From Limnephilus marmoratus (lineage: Eukaryota > Arthropoda > Insecta > Trichoptera > Limnephilidae), in assembly GCA_917880885.1 (NCBI GenBank), contig OU862920.1:1488001-1552000 (forward strand): a DNA stretch of 64,000 nt, given 5' to 3'. Position numbers and translations under genes: made by a program. Shown one piece after another: positions 23,891 to 35,330 of the stretch (positions are counted from its first letter, which is position 1; each line of letters opens with the position of its first letter). The notes beneath the pieces are model-generated. The model saw only the letters and a list, made by a program, of their open reading frames with translations, searched no databases and was not told the origin of the DNA.

Positions 23891-24837
23891 TATTTTATTT
23901 ATTTAGCTATTCTGGAAAAACTTCTTACGATATTATCTTGTAATATATATGAATAATAAGATATATTATATGGTAAACAGAAAAAACTAAAAGAAAATAA
24001 ATGAATTTATTTTTAAACTGATGTTTGAACTACAGAATATAGAACTCTGTAGCTCCGTTTCCGAAATGTCACCCCAAGTTAAACAGAATAAGCAATACGC
24101 ATAGGTGATTGAAATATCACCTCGTGTGTCAAATGAAATACAATAAGAAACAACTATTAACATCGGTGGAGAGAAAAAAAAGCATTTTAGTTGTAATTTT
24201 GTTATAATTATAATACGCCCAAATATGCGTTAATCGCAGTCAATGATGAAATAAAAGTCTCGTAACCTAAATCACAGTGAAAATTAATGTCGGGTGGGTG
24301 TTTAGTTTTAATCTTTACGTCCTTATTTACTAACTTTTTAAAAAATTGAAGCGTTCAATATTGTGTAAGAACAGATACACAAGAGCGGCAAGAGGCCTTT
24401 TGAGTGGAATCGCAAATAAAATAATAATGTTATTAAAGTACGAGACCTGCATAAGGAATAAGAGGTTATAAAAATATCAGGAAACTATATGAGCCACCTC
24501 CGGTATAACCTTTGGGAAAGCTATCCTTGTTCTAGCGTTATTATTTCTTCGGCACCGGTGCACAATCGAGAAACAAGCCACACGCGCGCCCAATATTTGT
24601 GCACAATTGACAATTGCCTGATGAGTACGGGTCGTTTCTATGACTCCTTTTTGATTTCAACGGCTCTATGTTTCCATCCTCTTCCGGTAAATCAGTTTTA
24701 GAGATATTTGAAAACAGATGATGTAAACAAAATAGAGAAGAAATCGTTTTGAATGACTGATCGAAATAAAATAGTCATGTAGGTAGTTCATAAACTTTGA
24801 AGATGCGAGAATCTTATCTATTGTACCTCTACGGCCT

Positions 24838-25110
24838 CCGGTAGTGTGGTGATCGGGGAGAAAGGCTCTCGACTACGAATCCCAGCGTGCGCAAGTAAAT
24901 TTCAATGAATTAATTTGTGTTATTTCACCATCAATGCATTTAAAATACTAATATGGTATATTTTTGCTGCACGTTCAAAGATGAAGTCGCTTTCAATATC
25001 GGCCCGGTGAAAGACCACCGTTCAGAATTTAAACGTTGTTTGAAATGGCGTTAACCGTGTCTGGTTATTAAAAGCGCTCTTTAGGTGATTTTCTCATGAA
25101 AATGGCGCTA
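24838..25110 (+). repeat. tRNA-derived SINE (family S), plus strand, degraded
   Basis: Head GTGTGGTGATCGGGGAGAAAGG and CGACTACGAATCCC resemble the boxes of the 17455-17868 copy. The body (ATGAATTAATTTGTGTTATT, TATGGTATATTTTTGCTGCA) is the diverged complement of that copy's body. Confidence 0.5.
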
Positions 25111-26360
25111 TAAAAATGATCCAACATTTATTATTATTATTAAATCTGTACCATAAAGATAAATTAATACATTCAGTGGTTTCAATGTTTTATTTGAACA
25201 ATGCTAAAAGATTTCAATGATTTGGCCAGTAGGTATTTTCGGTATCAGATTTTTATTTTTGTTTGATTTACGCAACTATTTTCAGCCGGCAATTTCGTTT
25301 CTACCATTTATTAGTTTCTATCGATTTATTATTTTTAAATGATTCGTGAAGCGAAAAAATTCCATTTAGTTGGCGGAACGAACCCGGTTCCCGCCGACCG
25401 CTCCTCGCGTAACACGTTTCAACATAATATTGTACCTTAAAATCCGGAAGTCTTAAAATTTGCGAAATTGAGTTAAAAAATGACAATTTCATATATTGTT
25501 AATGCTAAAAACAATGGTGTCCTCCTGTGTATATCCATATTAAAATAGGCCAGTCTAAAACATCGTTAGTTCCGTAATATTTAACAACTGAATAAGGTGG
25601 TGTCCATTCATTTACATAATTTCAGCTCTTATCTCGATATAACTCTAACATATTTGGTGTCGCGAAACTGCGACTCCTCTGTTAATTGGCGGTAAATGCT
25701 GCAGAGCAAAGCTTATGCAGCCCTCGAAGGACCAGTCCCGAAACTACGTGAAATCGCTAAGTTATACGGGACGATTAAATAGCATACACTCGCAAAACCT
25801 GATGGATAGTCAGTCGATAGTTCAGATCTGTGCTTTTGGAAAATTAGAGAAGCACAGATTGGAATAAGGAAAATAGGACTCACCGTTGCAGATGGGGCCT
25901 CGCTGATCTCCAGTTTTGGTGCACACTTCTCACTGTTTTATTTAAAAATCGCAATATTCTTACAGTAAGAGGTTACGATACATGATACAGCCCTGTCTGA
26001 GATGTTATTTTGAACTGAGCAGGAAAGCACACTGTCACCTCTCCAAAGTTGAATACTTTCTTGCAACAATTTTTATGGTGACATTTTGGAAGGAAAGATT
26101 AGGTAGGTGGGATAAATTCAGGATTTTGACATATCTACCCACCAAGTCTGCGTATGCAATACCCTATCAATCCCATATAAAAACGCGCGAACAATATTTG
26201 AAAATATAAAAGCTCGTAAGTCCAGAACAAATGTGTGTAGAATGAGCTTAACGTCTGTAAGATTTATAATTTTTTTGTTCACGGGCAAAATATTCTAAAG
26301 TATTTATCCTGAAGTCTAACAAGAAAAAATTGTATGCCAAGACGGTAAGTTGGTTCAAAG
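25110..26360. other. Intron 1 sequence, no recognised feature
   Basis: Unassigned AT-rich DNA. Frames such as 25982-26209 show no motifs. Confidence 0.35.
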
Positions 26361-26384
26361 GTTGGTTGGCGCCTAAGTCGGTTC

Positions 26385-26750
26385 TTCATTGTGGAGGATC
26401 GTGACCCCTACTTCAATTTCCATGGGCGACAAGGTCGTCTACTCACTCCTCGCGGTTACCGAACCGCGTTAACTGGGCGACAGTGAGGCTTGATTGTGTG
26501 CTTCCTCTGCTTCTTCTGCCAAACACTGCGGCCAGTGACCACGAGTTTCTCCAAGTTGGACTCTTCAGTTTGACAAGCAAAAAGTCCAAAGTATCTTAAA
26601 ATACGTTGTAGGTAGATAGCTGAAAGTTTATTGTGGATGTGTGGGTGGAGGCCGAGCTCTTCCAGAATGGACATATTTGTGCGTCTGGCTGTCCATGGAA
26701 TCGTGAGCAAGTTTATCCAGCGCAGCATATCGAGCATATATTGTCTAATA
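26385..26750 (-). pseudogene. Non-LTR retrotransposon C-terminal fragment (RTE-like family 2)
   Basis: Minus strand: MLRWINLLTIPWTARRTNMS, ILEELGLHPHIHNKLSAIYL, QRILRYFGLFACQ, NLEKLVVTGRSVW, then after a frame change NREE, a stop, VDDLVAHGN, a stop and GHDPPQ. This is the 3'-terminal part of a LINE polyprotein (IPWTARRTNxSILEEL...ILRYFGH...NLEKLVVTG). 5'-truncated and frameshifted. Confidence 0.8.
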
Positions 26751-26821
26751 TTATATATATTCGAGAGCCTATGCCAGATAGTTAGAGCACACTAAAGTCC
26801 TACATTATGATATGTAATAAC

Positions 26822-27700
26822 TAGGGCTCGGATAAATATGTATTAAAAAATTCAAAATATGTACATATAATATGGACTAAAAAATGTAAAATATGGAGTA
26901 TAAAATAAGAATTTCTTTCATATTATTGTGAAAAATTACTATGCAGTAACAGTTACATTAAAAAAATAAAAATATAGCGAAATGTTTAGGTAATTCAAAT
27001 AAAAAAATTAAGTTTTATTCATCTTCCTCTAAATCTGTCTTATTAAATTGATTGCAGTACACAATCATATGCTTGTTTAAATTATCGAAATTAAAACTTT
27101 GTCGATTTGGTCTAAATATAGCCTTATATTGGCTGAAAGATCTTTCACGTCACTTGATGTAATGGGAGCGTACTTAAAGACGCCTAGTTCCAAAATTGTG
27201 TAAGGCACGTCTGCAGTACCCTCAAAGCTTCCGCTCAGAACTTTGTTAATTGTTTTTAGGGTGTCAAATCCTTTATATTTGTCTAAAATATACTTTACTT
27301 GAAACGCAAAGGTTGTTTATCCTTGGGCATTTTGAAATTAAACTGATAGGTACCTAGTCAGTAGTAGTAGGTGATTGAGTACGTAAAAATAAAAAGACGC
27401 GCAAGCAACAAAGCAAGTAGAGGAAGAGAATCAAAATCAAATTACGACGAATAATGAAACACGCGCGGCCGTGTGGTGGCGAGAATGCAAACACGTAAAA
27501 TTATATCAATTTTTCTGAACTAAATCATGTTTTATGATATAAAAATCGAAAATATGGACTTAACCATGAAATATGGAAAAATATGGAAAATAAAAATTAG
27601 TTTTTCACAATCTGTATATGATAATCTAGGTAGAGAACACATATGAGACCGAAAATCATGTAAATTAAAAATATGTATTTACATATTAATCCGGGCCCTA
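26822..27700 (-). mobile_element. hAT transposon remnant with intact 8-bp target duplication
   Basis: The element runs from TAGGGCTCGGATAAATATG to ATATTAATCCGGGCCCTA (inverted ends). It is flanked on both sides by GTAATAAC (26814-26821 and 27701-27708), the 8-bp duplication of hAT elements. Length 879 bp. Its interior holds a broken transposase C-terminus (next entry). ATATGGA-type words repeat near both ends. It lies in PGRP intron 1. Confidence 0.85.
27015..27345 (-). pseudogene. hAT transposase C-terminal (dimerisation) remnant
   Basis: Minus strand: DTLKTINKVLSGSFEGTADV and VFKYAPITSS, then after a one-base shift RERSFSQYKAIFRPNRQSFN, FDNLNKHMIVYCN and a stop at 27015. The (V)ERSFS...N...L...HMIV pattern is the hAT C-terminal dimerisation region. 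Upstream parts are lost. It sits inside the element with hAT-type target duplications, which supports the call. Confidence 0.75.
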
Positions 27701-27935
27701 GTAATAACAATGCACATGTTTTTATTTTAAAAACATTATTGTTGCAACCAGTTACAGCCCATGTCTTTATTAAAAGAAAAATTCTCTACCTCGAATACTA
27801 GTATCAATAGCTAAGTAGTTTAACAAATTGTTCAAATTTGGAATATTGCTTCTAAAGATATCTACATTTGAAACCGTAAAAAACTTCGAACCTCTCTCAA
27901 CAATTTAGGAAATATATGACTTTTACAGTTATATA

Positions 27936-28258
27936 GGGGTGTGTTAAGGGAAGTACTTAATTTACTTTAACCAGTGATTCCTGACATTATATAGAGTAAA
28001 AAATGTAAATGAAATTTAGGTCTCCGGTGACTTTTGGATAACTTTTTAAATTTTTTTTTTCTGCAAAGTCAAAAAAAAAAACTTCTACATGTCATCACTG
28101 GCCACTCACCCGAGTAATGAAACAAACCCTCACCCGCCCTTAACTGTCCAATACCTTTTGAGTTTTTTTATGTTTTTAGTTGAAAAAAAAACCCAAAAAA
28201 TGCCACCGGAGACCAAAATTACATTTTCATTTTTTACTCTAAGTCCAGTACGTCCCTA
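27936..28258. mobile_element. MITE family M, copy 1
   Basis: Long inverted ends: GGGGTGTGTTAAGGGAAGTAC, then CCAGTGATTCCTGACATTAT and GGTCTCCGG on the left; CCACCGGAGACC and GTCCAGTACGTCCCT on the right. The same ends bound 58456-58734. ~320 bp, no coding content, AT-rich centre. Confidence 0.7.
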
Positions 28259-28499
28259 TTAATGGAAAGGAAATCAAATCACGCCACTTATCAAGTATCA
28301 AAATACTTGAAAGTGCGAAATTTAAGTATAAAGAAGTGCATAGAGACTTTATAGAAGTTAGTGAGTTAGATATACCAAGTGTCTGCGGTGGCCGAGCTGT
28401 GCGGAAATTTGCGGTTACAACCTGCCAAATTACCCATTACACCAATCACTTAGAAAAAGATTACGATGTGACTTTTATTTACTTGTACTTAAACGTTTT

Positions 28500-28875
28500 A
28501 ATGTTAATACTGCACAAGAGTCCCATCTGCTCCCAACCGTCTGGAGCCAATGAGACTATGACATCCACAATATTGGGTTATATTTATGACGTGAGGCTGT
28601 ATGCGATGGGGACTTGGCTATTCGGATCTGGTCACGAAATACGGCAAAATTCAGTTTAATTCTGAATGTATATAGTTCTTCCACTTGGGAGATACTGAGA
28701 GTATCTTTTATCCTGGAACGGGCCGCAAATATACCATGCCTATAAAATTATTTTCAATTAATTAATCGTGAAAAAATACAAATTAATTACATAAAAAATT
28801 TATTACGTAAGCCGGGATTTGAACCCGCAAGGATTCGTAATCAAGTGACCCATCCCTCGATCACGGAGGCCGTCT
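28500..28875 (-). repeat. tRNA-derived SINE (family S), minus strand
   Basis: Head at 28810-28872 (minus): GTGATCGAGGGATGGG and CGGGTTCAAATCCCGG. Body: TATATTTGCGGCCCGTTCC, AGATACTCTCAGTATCTCCC; distal end with GAGACT. Parallel to the copy at 17455-17868. Confidence 0.65.
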
Positions 28876-28920
28876 ATTAAACTCTAGATGATTTTGGCAA
28901 GAGATAAGTGAAATTATTCT

Positions 28921-29050
28921 ATATAATGAATAACTGATTACTTTGTATAAAACCACTATTTTTAAAACAATATCAACATGTTTCGACAACAATGTTGATA
29001 TTGTTTTAAAAATAGTGGTTTTATACAAAGTAATCAGTTATTCATTATAT
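28921..29050. repeat. Perfect 58-bp palindrome with 14-base loop
   Basis: 28921-28978 and 28993-29050 are exact reverse complements (arms start ATATAATGAATAACTGATTA). The loop is TGTTTCGACAACAA. The inner ends CAACATGTTTCG resemble the Penelope-like terminal repeat at 62505-62521, so this may be a collapsed tail-to-tail pair of such repeats. Confidence 0.9.
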
Positions 29051-29059
29051 GAAAAATGA

Positions 29060-30570
29060 TGCCACAAAGTAATTTTGCGAAGTTTGAAGAAGAAATTATT
29101 CTATTTTATAAAATATAAATTGATTTGTTATATATTATCTAGTAAAGTTATGTTTTGAATTTTGAAAAACATTTGTTTATTTTTATTATAATAAAGTTAT
29201 ACCGTTGGTCGTTGGCAGATTTTTTTTAAATTTTCAAACAAAATGTTTCTATACAACACTCACTTAAAATCATATAATTAATAATAATAAATAATAAATC
29301 AATACATTTTCCATAAAAGCTACTTTTAAGAATTATAATTTTAGTTCAAATAATATATATATTTTTAATCACATACATCAGTTTGTCTATTTATTTACGG
29401 TCTTACAAACTAATGTATTTCAGATTTTTTTTCACATTTCTTTCCCTTAGACTTTAGAAATTATTGAAAAATTATAAATACTTATCATCAACAAAATAAT
29501 TTCAAAAAAGTAGATTATTTTAATAATTTTATCATCACGCGTTTGATCGCTTTTATTGATATTTTGAATGTAGGTATATATAAAACCAAATTTTGAATGA
29601 AATAAAATCGTATTGAGCTATTAATGAAAAATGCTGGTACGGAGAATAATCGATCTTTGTCATCGGAACCGCTCTGAACAGTTAGAACACTAAGAATAAA
29701 GGGCCTTAAAGAATGATGTCCGGGCAACGCCGCTTGCCTGGCTTTAGATAAACAAAGTGGATAAATTAAGATATATAACTAAATGATTAATATAAAGACC
29801 TTGATTCGGATAATGTCTTTATGACAAGCGTCGCTTCGAATACTAATCACTAATCACAGATCGTTGAAGTGAGTATTTTCACGGTCTGCATACAATTTAC
29901 AGATTTTCCTTGATGAAGCTGTTTTCTAACAGAGACGTGCAGCGTTTTTTCAAGTTACGAGATTACGGACAAGAGATCAGGTATTTAATATTTTTTTGCG
30001 AAAATGTATTTAATCATTATCGAACGGAACGAACTAAAAAGTAGTCTATCGTGACAATGGGAATCTAAGCTAAGTATCTGCTGTACGCAGCATTAAGAAG
30101 AAGCTTTACAAAGCAATGGAAAATCATGTGTTTTGGTTTGAAAATTTGATGGCTTAGAAATATTTTATTTGCTATAATAAAATACTACGAGCAAATCCTC
30201 GCCTTTGAAATTATCTACTACTCTTTTATAATCCCAAAAAAAAAATTGAGTATCAGGCCTATAAAAATGGTTTTAAAGGTCAAAATCTCCTACCTAAGAA
30301 CCTCTTCTCGATTATGGTTTTATTGCACAATGTGGCAACTTTGGTTATATAAAATTTTTAAAATAAAACATTTTAATATTTGTGCATGATTTTCTCAATA
30401 CAAAATAAAAACACGGCTTTTGGCCATGTTTTTTTCTTGCGTGAATTAAAGCAAGCGAATTTTTACCCTATGCGATTTGACATGTGAACGTGGATGAAGC
30501 GAGGAGTGTGTGTTAAATTAAATGTATGAAGAAAAAACGATGTTTGTATCTGGATAAAGCGAGAAATGTG
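29060..30570. other. Intron 1 sequence, no recognised feature
   Basis: AT-rich, unassigned. 30395-30445 (CGGCTTTTGGCCATGTTTTT) resembles 43695-43735 and is probably a piece of a dispersed repeat. Confidence 0.35.
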
Positions 30571-30599
30571 CGCCTACAAAGGGAACAGGTAGTCGACGA

Positions 30600-33190
30600 A
30601 CGGTTTATTAATGTATAATTTCATGATGCCAGAGCTCACTATTTTATATAGAATTAATCTACTGGATGCGCACCCAAATCCCAAAAGTTTCATCGTTAGC
30701 GGATGAACGGTTTCTCTCTCTCTGGTTTCAATCGTGGGATTGGTTTGCAGCAATTTCATCTATACGTTTCTTCCACTCTTCCCTGTCTTGTGCGGCTCTT
30801 TTGAAGTCTGCATATGATGAGCAGCGCACGTCCACCAGCAGGTCCTCCAGGTACTCTCGGCGTGGGCGTCCCCTAGCGTTTGTCCCCTCGGTCATACCCT
30901 CCATTATGGCATGCAAGAGGCCTTCTTGTCTTATTACATGGCCGATCCATCTTGCTCGCCTTTCGGACAAGGTCCTGAGCAGTTTAGCAATGCTTAATTT
31001 CATGATGCCAGAGCTCACTATTGTATACAAAAACTATCGTGGGCATACATACATAAAATCCCCAAAGTTTCATCGCAATCGGATGAACGGTTTCGCATTG
31101 CATAATTTCACGATGCCATAGCTCACTATTGTGTATAAAAACTATCGCGGGCATGCATACATCAAATCCCAAAAATTTCATCGCAATCGGATGAACGGTT
31201 TAGTTAATAAACTATATTTTATTGCATTGACCATATTACATAAACAACATTATTTCAAAGTGCACGGGTAGGTACATGCACTTGTAGTGTAGTTCACAAA
31301 ACGGCGATATGAAAATGCATTATTCAGAATTTCTTAGAAATTAAACCTTTGATTTATGGGAGTAAAAAATAACATAAAAAATTCGTAGTGCACGGGTAGG
31401 TATTTAATTCACTTGCAGTATTTTTTTTCAAAAAATGGCGCTATAGATATATGAAATATGTTATTCAGAATTTTTCAGAAGCAAAAATTTTGTTTTATTC
31501 TTGCAAAAAAAAAATGAAAAAAATATTCTTCCATAGCGTACGGGTAAGTACCCAGCGTCCTTGTAGTCACTTTTCACAAAATGGTGCTATAAAAATGTAT
31601 TATTCATAATGTATTAGAAACCAAAAATTTCATTTATCGGAGTAAAAAATTACAAAAAAAAATTATTTCATAGAAAGCGGATAGATACTTTGTGTGTACT
31701 TTGTTATAATTTTTCACAAAAACGACGCTATAAAAATAAAACTGTCAGAAATTTATCGAAACTAAAATTTTGTTATATTTCAGGAAAAAAATTACAGAAA
31801 AAACATTATTCCATTGTGAACGGGTAGGTACTTAATGCACTTGTGGTATTTTTTTCAAAAAAACGGCGTTACAAAAATGTTTAATTGAGAATTTTTTAGA
31901 AAAAAAAAATAGTTTTATTCCAGTAAAAAAAAACAGAAAAAATATTCCTTCAAGCGTGGTAGTTAGGTACCCAGCCTCTTTGTAGTCACTTTTCACATAC
32001 GGCGCCATAAAAATGTATTATTCAGCATTTTTTAGAAAGTTTGATTTGTCTGATATAAGGATTTATAGAAAAATATAATTTCATATTAAGCGGATAGGTT
32101 CAAAGTGGGTACTTTGTTTTATATTTTCACAAAAATGACGCTATAAAAATGTATTTGTCACATTTGTTTAGAAACAATAACTGAGGTTTGTTACAGTAAA
32201 AAAAATTACAAAAAAATATGATTTCATAGTGCGCAGGTTGGTACTAAATAGACTTGTAGTAATTTTTTCCAAAACGGCGCTACAAAAATTTATTATTCAG
32301 AATTTTTTAGAAACAAAAAATTAGTTTTTTCGAGTAAAACAAAAACAGAAAAAATATTCTTTCATAGCGTACTCTACTCCCCCCTCCTTCCTCCATCCCG
32401 CAAACCCCCCTCCCGAGTTCCCTTCCCCCTTCCCAGGTTACCCTCCCCCCTCCCTGGTTTTCCTCCCCCCCTTCCGCGCTTTATTAATTCATTGCCGGTA
32501 CATTTATTTTTCAAACAGCTCGCGTGCCACCTGTTGAAATATTTTTATGCAAATTTCGTAATGCCAGAGCTCACCTGCCAATAAACAAACATAACAAAAA
32601 AATAATTATTCAATTTGGTGAAGTCTTTCGGAAGTTATACGCGTACATACATTTCGGCGATTCATTTTTATGCCAATTTCATAATGCCAGAGCTCACTAG
32701 TAGTTTTTTACAAAACCTTGTCCTAACAGTGTCGAATTCAACAAAAAAAGAATTATCCCATTAGGTGCAGTCGTTCGGAAGTTATGAGCGTACTTACATT
32801 TCGGCGAATCATTTTTAAACAAATTTCGTGATACCAGAGCTCACCAGTAAATTTATAAAAACCTTGTCCTAACAATAAGGAACGCAACAAAAAAAAGAAT
32901 TATCCAATTAGGAGCAGTCGTTCAGAAGTTATGAGCGTACTTACATTTCAGCAAATCATTTTTAAACAAATTTCGTAATGCCAGAGCTCACCGGTAATTT
33001 TATTCAAACCTTGTCCTAATAATAACGAATACAACAAAGAAAGAATTATCTAATTTGGTGCATTCGTTCAGAAGCTATGCGCATACATAGATTTCGGCGA
33101 TTCATGTTAAACAAATTTTATAATTCCAGAGCTCACCAGTAGTTTTGTACAAACCTTGTCCTAACAATAACGAAACCAACTAAATCTATA
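30600..33190. repeat. Composite block of diverged tandem repeats
   Basis: Three related arrays. (1) 30610-31205: ~100-bp units with TAATTTCATGATGCCAGAGC and CATCGCAATCGGATGAACGG. (2) 31260-32370: about eight units of 130-148 bp with GTGCACGGGTAGGTA and GGCGCTATAAAAATGTATTA. (3) 32551-33180: five units of 123-147 bp with AAATTTCGTAATGCCAGAGC and CCTTGTCCTAACAATAA. Arrays 1 and 3 share the GCCAGAGCTCAC word. 32370-32480 is a C/T-rich low-complexity insert. There is no coding content apart from the LINE fragment at 30728-30995. A Helitron or satellite origin is possible but not shown. Confidence 0.75.
30728..30995 (-). pseudogene. Non-LTR retrotransposon C-terminal fragment (family 3) inside the tandem block
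   Basis: Minus strand: LLRTLSERRARWIGHVIRQE, GLLHAIMEGMTEGTNARGRP, RREYLEDLLVDV, SYADFKRAAQDREEWKKR. This is the conserved LINE polyprotein end (RWIGHVxR ... GRPR ... DRxxWK). The tandem-repeat word ATTTCATGATGCCAGAGCTC lies on both sides (30616 and 30997), so the fragment interrupts one repeat unit. Confidence 0.8.
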
Positions 33191-33479
33191 TAACAACTAT
33201 AACAACTATCGAATGCATCTCGGTCTACGCTTTTCGAAAATTCGTTTCCCTTTGTCGTGCACATTATAAACAATTTTTTTTTTCTTTTCTTTTGTCTTAA
33301 TGGTTAACAGGGTTTTGGTTTTTAGGTTTTTACAGATTTTTTGGTTTTAGATAAAATCTGAAAAAAGTTCTTTTCAAGTACCTACACCTTCATATTTATC
33401 TCAAATCTTAATTAAGTCGATTTATTACACTTCGGGTGAGCTCCTCTGTTCTCTTTGGGATTATCTGATTTGAATATTC

Positions 33480-34500
33480 AAGAAAACGACAGAAGATACA
33501 AAAAGAAACAAGAAGAGCAAAATCAGGAAGAGGCTAGAAGATGCACGAAGAGACAAATACCTCCACAAGTCAAGAAAAGTCAAGATGATGCAAGAAGACA
33601 CCTGCAGGGACTAGAAGAACCAAAAAAGTGCAAGAAAAATTTGGATAGCCAAGAAAAACCATGAATAATAATAATAACATACTATAGTAGATTAAAGCAA
33701 GAAAATGAAAGAAATTAGAAAACAACTTAGTTCGCCATCCCATTAGGTTGCCATGTATAAAACTGGATTAAATTCCGCAAGAAGTCGCAAGAAACACCAA
33801 GAAGGATCGAGAAGAGATAAGAAGAAGCAAGAAGAGTCAAGAAGAGACAATAATAGACTAGAAGAGATAAGAAGTTGCGAGGAGAGTCAAGAAGAGTCGA
33901 GAAGAGACGAGAAGATCTCAAGAAACAAGAAGAAGCAGGAAGAGACAAGAAGGAACAAGAAGAGATAAGAAGAGACAAGAACGTCCAGGAAGAAGCCAGA
34001 AGAGTCAAGAAGAGCCAATAATAAACCAGAAGAGATAAGAAGATGCAAGGAGAGTCAAGAAGAGTTGAGAAGAGACGAGAAGATCTCAAGAAGAGACAAG
34101 AAGGGACAAGGAAAGCAAAGAAGAGATAAGAAGAGCCAAGCAGGGCCGAGCAGAGCCAAGCAAAGTCAATAAGAATCAGAAGATCCAAGAATAGGTGAGA
34201 AGATACAAGAAGAGACAAAAAGAGACTAGAAGATCCGAGGAAAAACCAAGAAGATCCTAGAAGAGCCAAGACGAGGCGAGAACAGTCAAGGAGGAGCGAT
34301 AGGATCTGGGAAGAGGTAAGAAGAGCCAAGAAGAGACGATTAGATCACAGAAGAGATAAGAAGAAATTTGAAAAGCCACGAATAGTCACGAAGAACTGAG
34401 AAGAGCCGAGTAGAGAAGGGAAGAATCAAGAAGAGTCAAGAAGAGCCAAGAAGATCCAAGAAGAGCCGAGAAGAGGCAAGAAGAAGGAAGACACAAACAA
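33480..34500 (+). repeat. Purine-rich GAAGAR minisatellite-like array
   Basis: About 1 kb almost free of pyrimidine runs, built of variants of AAGAAGAGACAAGAAGAGCC. Long frames on both strands (for example 200 codons on the minus strand at 33727-34329, Leu/Ser/Phe-rich) follow from the composition and are not taken as genes. Confidence 0.85.
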
Positions 34501-34740
34501 AAAGAAAGTATTACGCTCAAACCATTCCTTTATTCCTGACCATCCTAAATTCCAAGATTGGCTTATTAGATTGCCATGTATACCAGTCGATTTAACTCCA
34601 ACCTCCTTCCCATCCGCAGAGCATGTGTTCCAAGTCCTAACAAAACAGTGCCCCCTGATATACCGGTCTGACCGGGACAGGAGTGCTCCTGGCTGGGGTG
34701 GTACAATCGTATCGTATCGTATATCGTCATCTACTTAAGA
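34500..34740 (+). other. Unassigned coding-like stretch after the purine array
   Basis: A frame without an ATG, ending TAA near 34740, reads SFIPDHPKFQDWLIRLPCIP, VDLTPTSFPSAEHVFQVLTK, QCPLIYRSDRDRSAPGW. Composition looks protein-like, but I do not recognise a family. 33735-33775 contains a diverged copy of part of it (IRLPCIKLD), on the other side of the purine array. It may be a remnant of an unknown element. Confidence 0.3.
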
Positions 34741-35094
34741 ACTGTTATTGTTAATGGCCCTGTTCCGAATGTTAGGCATATTATTGATTATGGCGTATAT
34801 ACAATCCCAGATAATTTTACGCAAGGCAAAATGTTTTAAAAATTTTTTTAGATACTTTTATAAAATCTTTTATGGGTAGCTGAGATAATAGTTGTAGGAC
34901 TTTTTCAAAATTTGTCGAATTATTCATAAGTCGTATTTCTTTAAAGTTTTTTTTGCTAGAGAGTACGAATGAATTAATAATAAACAAGAGATCATCATCA
35001 CATACTACCTACTACCCACTACTACCTAAATCAGTATTTCTAAATAATGTGTTTTTATTAGAAATGTACTTCTTCTTGGTGTGCCCTATCAGAC

Positions 35095-35330
35095 CCCCTA
35101 GCATGGTCGATCAACATAGGTTTTATCGAAAATGTCGGTAACTTGCGATCGCTCCCGAGCACGACTGCAGGCCGCTAACGAATAAACAACAGTTTACGTC
35201 AAATATATTAGGAACCCCTAGTCATTGTGAACTATTGTTTGTTCGTTAGCGGCCTGCAGTCGTGCTCAGGGGCGATGGCAATTTACCGACATTTTCGATA
35301 AAACGTATATCGATCGACCATGCTAGGACC
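35095..35330. repeat. Tail-to-tail inverted repeat of LINE 3' ends
   Basis: Left arm from TAGCATGGTCGATCAACATA and right arm ending ATCGATCGACCATGCTA are near-perfect complements over about 100 bases, including CGACTGCAGGCCGCTAACGA. Both arms encode the same LINE C-terminus (PSMVD..., YRKCR, stop) followed by its 3' untranslated part. The right arm belongs to the element at 35310-36520 (minus); the left arm is a second 3' end in the plus direction. Confidence 0.8.

Noticed and set aside
28336..28659. 107-codon plus-strand gene
   Set aside because: Most of it lies over the tail of a SINE family S copy; no protein-like motif.
33727..34329. 200-codon minus-strand frame rich in Leu, Ser and Phe, resembling a membrane protein
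   Set aside because: It is the complement of the purine-rich GAAGAR array; low-complexity composition keeps several frames open on both strands.
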